Assembly: GCF_019049245.1 (NCBI RefSeq)
Contig: NZ_JAGMUK010000182.1
Coordinates: 122,142 to 186,141 of the forward strand
Length of the DNA stretch: 64,000 bases
Direction: 5' to 3'
Origin: Streptomyces sp. AC555_RSS877
Lineage (GTDB): Bacteria; Actinomycetota; Actinomycetes; Streptomycetales; Streptomycetaceae
Under the pieces are notes generated by a model that had not been told where the DNA came from, searched no databases, and saw only the letters and a program-made list of their open reading frames with translations. The position numbers and the translations under genes are program-made. This document shows, piece after piece, positions 39,055 to 49,443 of this stretch (positions are counted from its first letter, which is position 1; the number at the start of each line of letters is the position of its first letter).

Positions 39055-39098
39055 TTGTCCTATGGGGCACAACGGACGGACTATGAGATAGGGCACAA
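39055..39098. promoter_or_regulatory. Possible operator between divergent glp-side and fdh-side genes
   Basis: GGGCACAA occurs at 39065-39072 and again at 39091-39098, 26 bases apart. The first lies in an imperfect 18-bp palindrome that starts TTGTCC at 39055. The location between divergent genes suits a regulator site; no regulator gene is next to it. Confidence 0.35.
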
Positions 39099-39145
39099 AA
39101 ATACGAAGGCACGACAGCAGCACTACCGCGTGGAGGTGCTTGAGC

Positions 39146-40285
<1,140 letters not shown>

Positions 40286-40669
40286 CCTGACGCGCCACAT
40301 CCATGGGTGGGCCGTCGCTGCCGCTGATCGCCCTGCCCTGCGTGCTGCACGGCTGAGCGTGCTGCGGGCGGCGGCGGGGCGAGCACTGGCCCGTGCCCCG
40401 CGTCGTGGCCTGCGCGCTGCTCGGGCCCGGCACGCTCGTCGGCCGCAGCCAGAGCGTGCACGGCGGCTCCGCCGAACCGCCTTCGTGAGCAGCCGCAGGT
40501 CCTTGTCGGCCACGGACGCACGTCCGGCGAGCACGGCTCCGTTGAACGCCAGCAGGAGGCGGACTTTGCCGAGGAACCCGGTCGCCCGCCCTTGGACGCG
40601 GCGCGGGAAGCGGGTTCCTCTGGCCGTTAAGGCCTGGGCCGGCCAGATGAAGATCCGTATCTTGACCAC
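40286..40669. other. Stretch of unresolved coding status
   Basis: About 380 bases after the dehydrogenase. The minus strand reads GFLGKVRLLLAFNGAVLAG then ADKDLRLLTKAVRR near 40490-40590, which looks protein-like, but the rest is Arg/Ala-rich and no start or family is apparent. Confidence 0.3.
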
Positions 40670-40963
40670 ATGGTGCATGAGGGAGAGCCGAGACTCTTTG
40701 TGAATCGGTGGGGCGACACATCGGATCCGGCATCTGTAGGACGCGCGTCCTACCGGGACGAGTGCGTGTGCTTCGACCAGGCCAAGCCGCGTCCGCGAGC
40801 CCGTGTCGGTTTCCACGCCGAACGACAGGACACCTCGGCCGCTGGGTGGCGGCATCTGCTGGAGTTGATCGAAGCGGCCGCGGAAGACGGGCGGGAGGAG
40901 TTCCGGCCTCTGGTCGAACTCAGCGCCGAGGAACGTCGGCAGGTCATCACCGATTCACTTTGA
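40670..40963 (+). pseudogene. N-terminal fragment resembling a leucine-rich-repeat protein
   Basis: The 97-residue frame contains VGRASYRDECVCFDQAKPRP and HLLELIEAAAEDGREEFRPL followed by VELSAEERRQVIT. This matches my memory of the amino-terminal part of Streptomyces leucine-rich-repeat proteins, which then continue with LxxLxxL repeats. Here it stops at 40963 right after that block, so the repeats are lost, and the next sequence is another broken gene. Confidence 0.4.
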
Positions 40964-40974
40964 GTGTGGGGATG

Positions 40975-41571
40975 CCCCGGCCCGCGAATCCCAGTACAAG
41001 GAGGCAGCCCCTCGCCGTGCCGCAGCGCACGAAGCGAGTCCGGGAAGCGATCCCCGCCGACGGGATCGACCACAAGATCCACCCCTTGGCCGTCGGTGAG
41101 TCTCCTGACGGCGTCGAGGAACCCGTCGACTCTCACCACCTCCTGTGCTCCTACGGTCCTGGCCAGTTCTGCCTTCTCGTCGGTGGACACGACGGCGATG
41201 ACGCGCGCGCCGTACGACGCGGCCATCTGGCAGGCCGCGCTCCCCACTCCGCCTGCGGCTCCGTGGACGAGGACGACCTCGTCGGGGCGGAGAGCACCCC
41301 GGCGGATGAGCGCGAAATGTGCGGTCAGGTAGTTCAGTGGCAGCGCCGCCCCACTGCGGGTGTCGACGTTGTCCGGGAGAGGAAAGACCATTGACGCCTC
41401 GACAGCGACCGTCTGGGCGTAGCCACCGGTGACCGGCAGGGCCGCCACGCGGTCACCCGCACGGAATCCGGCACCGTCCGTGCGGACCGTTCCGGACACC
41501 TCCCAGCCGAGGACGAACGGCAGTTCGGGGCGCGTCTGGTACTCCCCGCGCAGGGAGCCGGCGACCGGGCA
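40975..41571 (-). pseudogene. Zinc-binding/quinone oxidoreductase gene lacking both ends
   Basis: The minus strand reads LRGEYQTRPELPFVLGWEVS, FRAGDRVAALPVTGGYAQT, ALPLNYLTAHFALIRRGAL, VLVHGAAGGVGSAACQMAAS (NADPH-binding) and QGVDLVVDPVGGDRF, in order and in one frame. It corresponds to the middle of an NADPH:quinone reductase-like protein of about 320 residues. About 50 N-terminal residues are missing at the junction with the PPOX gene stop, and about 80 C-terminal residues are missing after 40985. Confidence 0.7.
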
Positions 41572-41997
41572 TCAGTCGGTGACGCCGCCGTAGGCGATGA
41601 CCTTGGTGGGGTGGAGGTGGACGACAAGTTCGCCGGGAACGGCGTTGCGCTTGCCGAACTCCTCGGCCTTGTCCGCGCCCATGTACCGGGCACCGGCCCG
41701 GGTGGCGACATCGAGGAGTTCGTCGAGGTCCTCGCTGAACGTCACCTCGCCGCGCGCTTCGACGTAGGCGAAGGGCGGCGCGTCGTCGGCGACGCATAGG
41801 GATGCGCGGGGGTTGCGCCGCAGGTTGCGGGCCTTGGCCGTCGCGCCACCCGTCGTGAACAGGAAGTCCTCGCCGTCGAAGACGTACCAGACGGGGGTGA
41901 TGTTCGGCGTGCCGTCGGCCCCGACAGTGGCGAACCGTCCGGTGGGCGCGCCGCGGGTGACGAAGGCGTGCCATTGCTCGGTCGACATGCTGTGCAT
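41572..41997 (-). CDS. PPOX-class (pyridoxamine oxidase-like) flavin/F420 oxidoreductase
   Basis: The 141-residue protein has the split-barrel flavin-binding fold: GRFATVGADGTPNITPVWYV at the start, FTTGGATAKARNLRRNPRAS in the middle and ARYMGADKAEEFGK before the last strand. Such actinobacterial proteins use F420 or FMN and reduce diverse substrates. The ATG at 41997 has AAGGA upstream. Its 3' end abuts the broken quinone reductase. It is the last of three short genes in one direction with the two YjbR proteins. Confidence 0.82.
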   Translation of the reverse strand: MHSMSTEQWHAFVTRGAPTGRFATVGADGTPNITPVWYVFDGEDFLFTTGGATAKARNLRRNPRASLCVADDAPPFAYVEARGEVTFSEDLDELLDVATRAGARYMGADKAEEFGKRNAVPGELVVHLHPTKVIAYGGVTD

Positions 41998-42035
41998 GGG
42001 CGGTCCTTGTCCGTGGTCGGTCGGTCGGTCCGTAG

Positions 42036-42398
42036 TCATCCGGGGCGGTGGTTGCGCGGAACCGTCTCCACGACGAGGTGGTAGGAGCGGTCGACGAGTT
42101 CGGCGACCAGGGCCGCCGTGACGCCCCGGCCGGCTCCTACGGAGATCCAGTGCCGCTTGTCGAGGTAGCGGCCAGGAGTGAACGACGGGTACTGGCCTTG
42201 CAGCAGGCGCCCGTACTCCGGTTCCGCTTTGAGGGTGATGACGAGTTCTTCCGGGTCGTCGGTGACGATCAGGAAGACCTTGCCCGCCACCTTGTAGACG
42301 TCCAACTGCTCGGTGAACGGGCGCCCGTGGCTGACGCCCGGGAGCGCGAGTGCGGCGTGGCGCGCGGTGTCCTGGAGCTTCGTGCCGGTGAAGGACAT
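42036..42398 (-). CDS. MmcQ/YjbR family protein
   Basis: The 120-residue protein shows the MmcQ/YjbR pattern: ARHAALALPGVSHGRPFTEQ, LDVYKVAGKVFLIVTDDPEE, a central LKAEPEYGRLLQGQYP and the C-terminal DKRHWISVGAGRGVTAAL with SYHLVVETVPRNHR. The family has a double-wing DNA-binding-like fold and an uncertain role. The gene lies eight bases after the next YjbR gene on the same strand, and the two proteins are clearly paralogous. Confidence 0.85.
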   Translation of the reverse strand: MSFTGTKLQDTARHAALALPGVSHGRPFTEQLDVYKVAGKVFLIVTDDPEELVITLKAEPEYGRLLQGQYPSFTPGRYLDKRHWISVGAGRGVTAALVAELVDRSYHLVVETVPRNHRPG

Positions 42399-42406
42399 GC
42401 CGGAGG

Positions 42407-42790
42407 TCAGGTGCGGAGGCCGTAGGTGTGCGGGTCGACGGGCTGCTGTGACTTGGCGAGCCCGCTGACGACGAGTCGGTAGGAGTCGGTCACGAGTTCC
42501 TTCACCAGCGTCTCGTCGATCGTGTCTCCGCTCTCCAGCGTGATCCAGTGCTTCTTGTTCATGTGGTAGCCAGGGGTGATCTCCGCGTGCTCGCGACGCA
42601 GGGCGGCCGCCTCGTCGGGCGCCGATTTGAGTATCACCATGGGCTCGCCCGTCACCTGCGTCATGAGCATGAAGACCTTGCCGCGCACCTTGTACACCTC
42701 CCACTCCGGCCCGAACGGGTGCTCCAGCCCAGCTCCGGGAAGTTCCTCGGCGCAGTCGGCCGCGGTCTTCTGCAGCGTCTCTGTGTCCAT
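42407..42790 (-). CDS. MmcQ/YjbR family protein (paralogue)
   Basis: The 127-residue protein has the same blocks as its neighbour: ADCAEELPGAGLEHPFGPEW, EVYKVRGKVFMLMTQVTGEP, LKSAPDEAAALRREHAEITP and NKKHWITLESGDTIDETLVK. I take the ATG at 42790, eight bases after AAGGAG; the ATGs at 42796 and 42808 are alternatives. It is probably the first gene of a three-gene set with the other YjbR gene and the PPOX gene. From 42791 to about 43249 I recognise nothing. Confidence 0.82.
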   Translation of the reverse strand: MDTETLQKTAADCAEELPGAGLEHPFGPEWEVYKVRGKVFMLMTQVTGEPMVILKSAPDEAAALRREHAEITPGYHMNKKHWITLESGDTIDETLVKELVTDSYRLVVSGLAKSQQPVDPHTYGLRT

Positions 42791-43249
42791 GGTCATCAGC
42801 TCCTTCATCGTTTTAACGCCCCGACCAGCAGTACGGGGCACCAGTGCCGTTTCCGGCATGATCAGTACGGACAGCAGCGTCGGCAACACGACCGCGACGG
42901 TAAGCACGCAGGACGCGCAGAACCTCAGGGAAAGCCAGTGGGATCCATGACCGCTGCCATGATGTCCGGAGCAGGTTCCCGCCATCGGAGTCCCCGCCCA
43001 CCACGAGGTGCGACAGGCCGAGCTCCGCACGACGGCGTCATAGCAGTCGTTCAGGCCGGCCGGATGAGGGCAGGGACCGAACTTGGCCGCGCAGTTGGGG
43101 AATCCCATCACCAAAGACCCCGGTGCGCGAGGGACTTGCGCAGCTGGACGTAGCTTGGGATGGCGGTGGACAACGACATCCGTCCGCCCCCGTTCAGGTG
43201 CGCGACCTCGGGCAGGGGGCCCTCCGTGGAAAGGGGCCGGGCGACATAC

Positions 43250-43477
43250 AGCAGATCGCGTAGCCGTCGTGCCCTCGGATGCCGCAGGTCTTCTCTTCGC
43301 CCTGGCGAGCTGCTCCTCGCGGGACGACTGCCGCGAAACACCCTCTGGCGGCACGTTGCGAGTGAGCCCCAGCGGAGCGATGATCTTGATCGTCTCAGGG
43401 TCACGGTGCGGGTCTGAGCGAAGGACCATGTCGGCATCTTTGAGCCTGCCGGGAAGCTCGTCGGCGGCGAGTGTCAC
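43250..43477 (-). pseudogene. N-terminal stub, possibly of an alpha/beta hydrolase
   Basis: From the GTG at 43477, with AGAAAGG upstream, the frame reads TLAADELPGRLKDADMVLRS, DPETIKIIAPLGLTRNVPPE and SRQSSREEQLARAK. This is protein-like and similar to the helical lead-in of actinobacterial alpha/beta hydrolases. It then degenerates and no GxSxG motif follows. It is divergent from the AraC gene. Confidence 0.35.
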
Positions 43478-43619
43478 GTTTGCGGGGACCTTTCTCTCGT
43501 TCACAGAGGGTCGAGGGTGAGTGCCCCGGCACTCACCACGCCGACGGCACGCACACACGCGGGCCGCGGTCACCATCCTGTCCCTGCGGACGACAACTCG
43601 ACCGGTAAACTGCGGACAC

Positions 43620-44618
43620 ATGATGGTCGACAGGCGACACCCGTCGCGGTCGGAGCCGGGTTCCTCCGCCCTCTTCGTCTCGCGGCCCGGCTCCGCTGCA
43701 CGCGCAGAGCCCGAATCCGTCCCGCTGTACGGCTTCCAGCCCCCGGTCGGCACCCCGTACGGGCTGGAGGTGACCACCGTCGAGGACTTCCACGCCGACC
43801 ACGACGACTGGCCGTGGAACCCGCCCCGTCCGGGCCGTGCCACCTTCCACGACCTGATCCTCGTCACGGAGGGCGCGCTGCAGCACGACGTCGATCACGT
43901 CACGCTCACCGTCGCTCCCGGCCAGTGGCTGTGGGTACGCCCCGGACACGTGCAGTGCTGGCACGACCCCGGCACCGCCCGCGGCCCCTTCATCCTGTTC
44001 GAACCCGAGGCGTTCCGGCCCGACATCGCCCGCCAGCTGGCTCCCGGTACCTCGCACGACGCCCCCGCCATACTGACACCGCATCCCGACGACGCCACCT
44101 GGCTCGAGCAGACCGCGCTCCAGCTCCTCGACGAACACCGCGCGCTGGGGCGCCGCCCGCTCGCGGCCCACCACGCCCTGCGGTGCAGCCTCCTCGAAGC
44201 CCTGCTGCTCCGCCTCGCCAACTCACCGGACGTCACAGAAGCTCCGGTCGCCGCCGCAACCACTTCCCCAGGCGGCGCCTCGGCACGACGGCCGGTCCAC
44301 CAACAATTCCTGGACGCCCTGGAGGTGCACTTCCGCGAGCTGCACCGCGTCGACGACTACGCCCGGCTGCTCGGCTGTTCCCTTCGAACCCTCAGCCGCG
44401 CCACCCAGGCCGCCGCCGGCACCGGGGCACGGCAGGTCATCGACCAGCGCCGCCTCCTCGAAGCGCGCCGCCTCCTCGGCCGCTCCCGGTGGACCGCCCG
44501 CGCGGTCGCCGATCACCTCGGCTTCACCGACACGGCCAACTTCGGCCGCTTCTTCCGGCACCACACCGGCCTCACACCCGCCGCCTACGCGGCCAATCAG
44601 GCCACGCCGGAGTCCTGA
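43620..44618 (+). CDS. AraC-family transcriptional regulator
   Basis: The 332-residue regulator has an N-terminal cupin-like sensing domain (HDLILVTEGALQHDVDHVTL, VAPGQWLWVRPGHVQCWHDP) and a C-terminal AraC DNA-binding domain with both helix-turn-helix units (VDDYARLLGCSLRTLSRATQ; AVADHLGFTDTANFGRFFRH, followed by HTGLTPAAYAAN). Start codons at 43620 and 43623 are both possible and neither has a strong ribosome binding site. Regulated genes cannot be named from context; the divergent hydrolase-like stub may be a lost target. Confidence 0.9.
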   Translation: MMVDRRHPSRSEPGSSALFVSRPGSAARAEPESVPLYGFQPPVGTPYGLEVTTVEDFHADHDDWPWNPPRPGRATFHDLILVTEGALQHDVDHVTLTVAPGQWLWVRPGHVQCWHDPGTARGPFILFEPEAFRPDIARQLAPGTSHDAPAILTPHPDDATWLEQTALQLLDEHRALGRRPLAAHHALRCSLLEALLLRLANSPDVTEAPVAAATTSPGGASARRPVHQQFLDALEVHFRELHRVDDYARLLGCSLRTLSRATQAAAGTGARQVIDQRRLLEARRLLGRSRWTARAVADHLGFTDTANFGRFFRHHTGLTPAAYAANQATPES

Positions 44619-44619
44619 G

Positions 44620-44804
44620 ACTCCCTCGCCGATGGACATTCGCGTGTTCTGGTACACGGCCCTGGACTTCGCGACGCATTCGTTCCACACCCAGCGGCAC
44701 CGGCCCCACTCCGCCGCCAGGGCGCTGCGGGCGGTGGACGACAGGCGCAGACGGTTGGTGTACCGGGCATACTCGCCCCCCGCAGCCACCCCCACCTGCG
44801 CCAT
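44620..44804 (-). mobile_element. IS200/IS605-type TnpB fragment
   Basis: The minus strand reads YTNRLRLSSTARSALAAEWG, RCRWVWNECVAKSRAVYQNT, which is the typical N-terminal zone of TnpB-like putative transposases. It ends directly against the AraC stop codon and has no RuvC domain, so only about 60 residues remain. Confidence 0.7.
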
Positions 44805-44911
44805 CTCGCCCCCTCACAATTCCCCGGCCAGGACACTGCGCGTCCCACCGCGACAGCGACCACAGGCACACGCCCTCGCATCACTTCGGCGATACGGGTG
44901 GCCTTGGGGTC

Positions 44912-47263
44912 TCAGGCACGCCAGTGCACTTTGAAGACCCACACGTGCTGCCCCGCCTTGCGTGCGGCTTCCGGAACGTCGATCACCAGCGCCCCGTTGC
45001 TGCGGGTCCATGTCAGGGGTCGGCCGTGGCCGAGCATCGTCACCTTGTCGCCGCTCCGGATCGGGACCGGTGCTTCGACGGTGAGCTTGGCGCCCGGCTT
45101 GGCCAGGGAGTGGATGTAGAAGGCCTCGTCCGGGCGGACCGTGAACCGCAGGTCCTCGCCCAGTTCGGCCATCCGGGACCAGTACGTGGTGTCGTAGATC
45201 GCCTCTCCGTTGGTGCGCAGCCAGCGGCCTGTCTCGCGCAGCCGGGTCTGCATGATCTCGGGGATGGTGCCGTCGGCTCGCGGGCCGATGTCGAGGAGGA
45301 AGTTTCCGTTCTTGGAGACGATGTCGACGAGGCTGCGCACCACCGCTTCGGTCGTCATGTAGGCGTCGTCCGGGGTCGCCTGGTTGTACCCGTAGCTGAA
45401 CGGGTCCAGGCCGCGGCTGGACTCCCACTTGGCGACGACCGTGTTGTCGTACGTCGTGTACTCGGGGGTGGTGAAGTCGTGGAAGCCGATGCCCGAACGG
45501 TCGTTGACGGTGACCTCGATGGGCCGGGCGCGGTTCTTGGCGTGGTTGAAGTACTCGGCCAGGACATGGAGGCTGTCGTTGGCGCCGCCGATGTCGCACC
45601 AGATGAGCTCCGGGTCGTGGTCCTGGATCAGCTCCAGCATCTGCGGGGCCTGGTAGTCCTTCACGAAGTCCTTGCCCGCGGTGTAACCCGTGTAGGGCTC
45701 CGGCTCCAGGGTGTACGGATTGCGCGGGGCGTGACCCATCCAGGGGTTGTCCGGGTTGAACCACTCGGGCATGGAGAAGTAGAGCCCGCGGTGGAGTTCG
45801 GGGGTGTACCGGCGGGACGCCGCGAAGAGTTCCTTGACGAGGTCCCGCTTCGGGCCCATCTTCACGGAGTTGCGGTCGGAGACCTTCGTGTCCCACAGCG
45901 CGAAGCCCTCGTGGTGCTTCGAGGTCAGCACGTGGTACTGCGCGCCCGCGTCCCGGAACAGTTCGACCCAGGCACGCGGATCGAACTTCTCCGCCGTGAA
46001 CATCGGGATGAAGTCGTCGTAGGCGAAGTTCTCGCCGTACTTCTCGCGGTGGTACCCGTAGACGGCGTTCGCGGGGTCCTGCATGTGGTTCCAGTACCAC
46101 TCGGCGTACTGCTTTCCGACCGGCGACCAGGCCGGCACGGAGTAGACGCCCCAGTGGATGAAGATGCCGAACTTGGCGCCCTGGAACCAGTACGGCGCCT
46201 GGTGGCCGGAGAGAGAGGACGCGGTGGGCTGGTAGTCGGCGACGCCGAGGGTCAACCGGCTCTTTTGCGCGGCGGCCTCGGTTCCGCGTCCGGTGACGGT
46301 CACCGAACCGTCGCGGACCGTGCCGGGGGCGGTGCCCGCACGGTTGCGGATGCCCACGCGGATGCGGGCCTGCTCACCGGGGTCCAGGCGGCGGACACGG
46401 GCGGCCTCGACAGTGCGGGCTCCCGGAACCTCGACGCCCACCGACACGCCGTCCGCGGCCAGGACGGAGACCGTCCCCGCGTTGACGACGGTGGCTTCGA
46501 TGCTCTGTGCGCCGGACGACTCCAGCAGCGAGTTCGTGGACCGGGCCCCGCGCAGGGCCAGCGCGCGTCCCTGAGCGGCAGGTTGCAGGGACAGTGCGAA
46601 CACGTGGAGCGACGTCTTGTTCGCCTGCGCCGGGTTGGTCACCGGGAGCGTGATGGCTACGGCGTCGCGCTGTGGGTCGAGCCACAGCTCGGATGTACCG
46701 ATTCCCACGCGGTGTTCGTCCCTGGTGCCGTCCGGTCCGTAGCGGTACGGGGCCGACAGAGATCCACCCGCTGCGTACCAGTCGGCTCCGCCGAGGGTGG
46801 CGGTCGTGGTCGAGCCGTCCGCGTAGTGGACCGTGGCCTTGCCGGAGGCGTTGCCGTAGCTGCCCGCGGTGAGGAACACGGCGGAGAGGTAGCGGCCTTT
46901 GGGCAGTTCTACGCGTTGGCCGAGTGCGACGACATTGTTCTTCGCGCCTGCATCCGAGGCAGGGAAGACAAAGGGCACGCCGTCGACTTCCACACGGCCC
47001 GTGGGAAGTTCCTCGCCCGGGAACGTGTAGCCCGAGCCGTCGAAGTCGCCGCCCCGTGCGGAGGCGGTGTCGACGCCATCGTTGTCGTAGAGGGAGTCGA
47101 GCGGAACAGGGACGGGGTCGGGTACGGCAGCCCACGGCCCGGCGTCCTCGGCGAGTGGTTCGGCGGCGTGTGCGGCGGTGCCTGAGGCGAGGGGAAGGAG
47201 GGTCGCCGCGGCGGCCACTCCGGCCGCGGTGCCCAGGACCTGACGTCTCGGATACATACCCAT
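44912..47263 (-). CDS. Secreted GH29 alpha-L-fucosidase
   Basis: The enzyme removes alpha-L-fucose from glycans. The 783-residue protein starts with a Tat-like signal peptide (RRQVLGTAAGVAAAATLLP, then an AHA cleavage site near residue 31). Residues about 40-340 are a beta-sandwich N-terminal part with YLSAVFLTAGSYGNASGKAT. The GH29 TIM barrel begins near 365 with FGIFIHWGVYSVPAWSP and contains LTSKHHEGFALWDTKVSDRN and ELIWCDIGGAND near 554, whose Asp is the expected nucleophile. The ATG at 47263 has GGAG upstream. An inverted repeat TGATGA-N10-TCATCA at 47289-47310 could be an operator. Confidence 0.93.
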   Translation of the reverse strand: MGMYPRRQVLGTAAGVAAAATLLPLASGTAAHAAEPLAEDAGPWAAVPDPVPVPLDSLYDNDGVDTASARGGDFDGSGYTFPGEELPTGRVEVDGVPFVFPASDAGAKNNVVALGQRVELPKGRYLSAVFLTAGSYGNASGKATVHYADGSTTTATLGGADWYAAGGSLSAPYRYGPDGTRDEHRVGIGTSELWLDPQRDAVAITLPVTNPAQANKTSLHVFALSLQPAAQGRALALRGARSTNSLLESSGAQSIEATVVNAGTVSVLAADGVSVGVEVPGARTVEAARVRRLDPGEQARIRVGIRNRAGTAPGTVRDGSVTVTGRGTEAAAQKSRLTLGVADYQPTASSLSGHQAPYWFQGAKFGIFIHWGVYSVPAWSPVGKQYAEWYWNHMQDPANAVYGYHREKYGENFAYDDFIPMFTAEKFDPRAWVELFRDAGAQYHVLTSKHHEGFALWDTKVSDRNSVKMGPKRDLVKELFAASRRYTPELHRGLYFSMPEWFNPDNPWMGHAPRNPYTLEPEPYTGYTAGKDFVKDYQAPQMLELIQDHDPELIWCDIGGANDSLHVLAEYFNHAKNRARPIEVTVNDRSGIGFHDFTTPEYTTYDNTVVAKWESSRGLDPFSYGYNQATPDDAYMTTEAVVRSLVDIVSKNGNFLLDIGPRADGTIPEIMQTRLRETGRWLRTNGEAIYDTTYWSRMAELGEDLRFTVRPDEAFYIHSLAKPGAKLTVEAPVPIRSGDKVTMLGHGRPLTWTRSNGALVIDVPEAARKAGQHVWVFKVHWRA

Positions 47264-47469
47264 GAGCGGCTCCAATTCATCGGATGTCTGATGATGGAAT
47301 GGACTCATCATGCTGTCAACGGTGCCGACAGAGGGGGAAGTTGAAGCATAGGTAGGATGACAAGCTGAGTGGCCTGGACACCTGTACTGCCAGGCCTCAG
47401 TCGCACGGCAGGCAGGCCCCAAAGGCCGGCGGGTCGGAGCCATCGCCGGTACCCCACGGAAAGGCGGCT

Positions 47470-47757
47470 TCGCGCGCTCGGGGCGGACGAGTTCGTCGCT
47501 CGCGAAAGGGAGGACGTGCGGCGGGAGATCGAGGCGTCATCGGTGAACTGGCGGCCACGTAGCCGCGGACGCCGTCGGCAAACCAGTGATCGACGTGCTG
47601 TTGGAGGCGCTTGGACGCGGCGTTCGATACACCACCGCCGGCGCGATCCCGGTCCCGTCACGGGGATCGACCTGCGCAACTCGATCAGCAGAAACTCGCT
47701 CGGGGCCAGGCAAAGCTGCCTGCCCCCGCACATCGGCAAGCTGGTGGTCACCGCGTG
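47470..47757 (+). pseudogene. Quinone reductase remnant with frameshifts
   Basis: Pieces of an NADPH:quinone reductase C-terminal half appear in order: LRALGADEFVAREREDVRRE, then in another frame GHVAADAVGKPVIDVLLEAL and GVRYTTAGAIPVP, then back to GIDLRNSISRN and LPPHIGKLVVTA with a stop at 47757. At least two frameshifts are present. From here to 48160 the only coherent piece is TAGPNLANALAVPISEITLR ending at 48082, of unknown origin. Confidence 0.55.
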
Positions 47758-48160
47758 AGCTGACAGCTGTCGTCGGCCAACTCGCGGGCGGTCCGCAGCG
47801 GTCCGAAGAACGGATGGGCTTGCGCGGCTTGGCGCCAGGCCGCAGGACAGTGCCGCCCACTCCATCGCCCCTCAGCGTCAGCGCGACACCGGCGATCGGC
47901 TCGGATCCCCCACCCTGGGCCCTTGAGATGGCCATCGCCTTTGCCATACACCGGCCTGATCCCGACCCGTACTGCGCTGGGAGTCCCTCCGCTGGAAACC
48001 GCGGGGCCCAACCTGGCGAACGCACTCGCCGTGCCGATCAGCGAGATCACCCTGCGCACGGCCGGTGAGAACTTCGTCCTCTGAGCCCTCGCCACGCTGC
48101 GCAGAAGGGCGACACCGGAAACGGTGTCGCTTGCCGGGTAGTAGTGCCGTCGGCCGATAA

Positions 48161-48628
48161 TCAGGCGGGGTCCTCGTCCAGCTTCGCGACCACTCGAACG
48201 GAGATGTCCGCCAGAGTCCGCAGCTCTGCCGGGGTGACATGGTCCAGGAACAGCTCCCGTACCGCTTCCACATGTAGCGGGGCCGCCCTCTCGATCGCCG
48301 CCCGCCCGGCGTCCGTGATCACCACGAACGCTCCCCGCGCGTCATCGGGGCACTCCTCGCGGATCACCAGCCCTCGTCCGGCCATCCGCGCGATGTGGTG
48401 GGACATCCGGCTCTTCTCCCACTCGAGCGCGCGGGACAGATCCTGATAACGCTGCCGGCCCTCCGGCACATCCGTCAGATTGACCAGCACGCCGAAATCC
48501 GCCGCCGAGAGCTTCGACTCACTCTGCAACATGCGCGACAGCCGACCCACCAGCCGCTCATGCAACCGAACAAAGCTCCGCCAGGCGTGTTGCTCCTCCG
48601 CCGTCAACCACCGCACTTCTTCATCCAT
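48161..48628 (-). CDS. MarR-family transcriptional regulator
   Basis: The 155-residue regulator has the MarR winged helix: DFGVLVNLTDVPEGRQRYQD, LSRALEWEKSRMSHHIARMA (recognition helix), RGLVIREECPDDARGAFVVI (wing) and TDAGRAAIERAAP, with N- and C-terminal dimerisation helices. Members usually sense phenolics or oxidants. It lies upstream of, and opposite to, the DoxX-pirin operon, whose promoter has inverted-repeat sites, so it may control that operon even though remnants lie between. Confidence 0.9.
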   Translation of the reverse strand: MDEEVRWLTAEEQHAWRSFVRLHERLVGRLSRMLQSESKLSAADFGVLVNLTDVPEGRQRYQDLSRALEWEKSRMSHHIARMAGRGLVIREECPDDARGAFVVITDAGRAAIERAAPLHVEAVRELFLDHVTPAELRTLADISVRVVAKLDEDPA

Positions 48629-49114
48629 ACAAGCGAGTGTAGTGGGGTTGATGGGTCACCAAGTTGTACGAAGCCCTGTCCCTCGGCCACTGCATCTTGC
48701 GCGGTCAGGCGTACGCGGCGTCCACCCCGCCGCCCTCCCTGGCCTCACTCGCGGGCGACGCCGCTCTCCCCGCGGCCTTGGCCACGGCCAGCGCGAACTC
48801 GGAGGCACCGTCCCGCATGCCCACCAGCGGCGGCAGCAACGGGCGCGCCCGCGCCCGCCCGCACGGCGCACTCCCCCACCGCCCGCGCCGCGGCCACGAT
48901 CATGCGGTCTGTCACCCGAGAGGCTTGGCAGGCGGCAAAACCGCTAGCCCGACGGCCGTGAGAAGGTCGCTTCCCTCAGCAGGCTGACGACCGCTTCGGG
49001 TTCGTCGACATCGACGTGCTGCTGGTGCGCTTTCGAACCGACCTCACGCCCGAGCAGCATGTGTACGCGCGCGACGACACGGAGGTGGGGTGCGGTGCGC
49101 TCGATCTCGCGGGG

Positions 49115-49245
49115 TCGTGAGTGAGATGGCCGCCGCGTGCGACCGGCCGGTGATCCTTCCGCTGTCCAACCCGACCTCCCCCACTGGACCGTCGGCAGGG
49201 CGCTGATCACCGCCGGCTCCCCTTTCCCGCTGCTGAAGCTGGAGG
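49115..49245 (+). pseudogene. Malic enzyme fragment
   Basis: The plus strand reads EMAAACDRPVILPLSNPTS, the conserved NAD-binding-domain segment of malic enzymes, followed by a frame break and WTVGRALITAGSPFP, which corresponds to the conserved block that normally comes about ten residues later. A small deletion and frameshift separate them. Nothing of the remaining enzyme is present. The surrounding 48629-49274 holds no intact gene. Confidence 0.6.
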
Positions 49246-49274
49246 GGCGTGAGAAATCAGTTCGCAACCCGTTA

Positions 49275-49406
49275 CCTGATACATCAATCAGGTCGCACAC
49301 GGGGCCGTCTCGTCGTTACAGGGATCTTCCCCGTCGGGATAGTCACCTCGACCCACCCGATTGACACGTCACCTACTTCCCTTTAGTTTAGATGATACGT
49401 CAATCA
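49275..49406 (+). promoter_or_regulatory. Promoter and repeat sites upstream of doxX-pirin
   Basis: CCTGAT-N6-ATCAGG at 49275-49292 is an inverted repeat. GATACATCAATCA at 49278-49290 recurs as GATACGTCAATCA at 49394-49406. TTGACA at 49361-49366 and TAGTTT at 49384-49389 (17-bp spacer) make a good promoter, and the second repeat covers the expected start point. This fits repression by a MarR-type regulator. Confidence 0.6.
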
Positions 49407-49443
49407 ATTCATGCGGGACCACCACCGATCACAAGAGGTACCT

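Noticed and set aside
43517-47185. 1222-codon open frame on the plus strand
   Set aside because: It is antisense to the alpha-L-fucosidase, is Arg/Pro-rich at first and then valine/aspartate-rich in the mirror pattern of the real gene, and has no ribosome binding site. It is a high-GC shadow frame.
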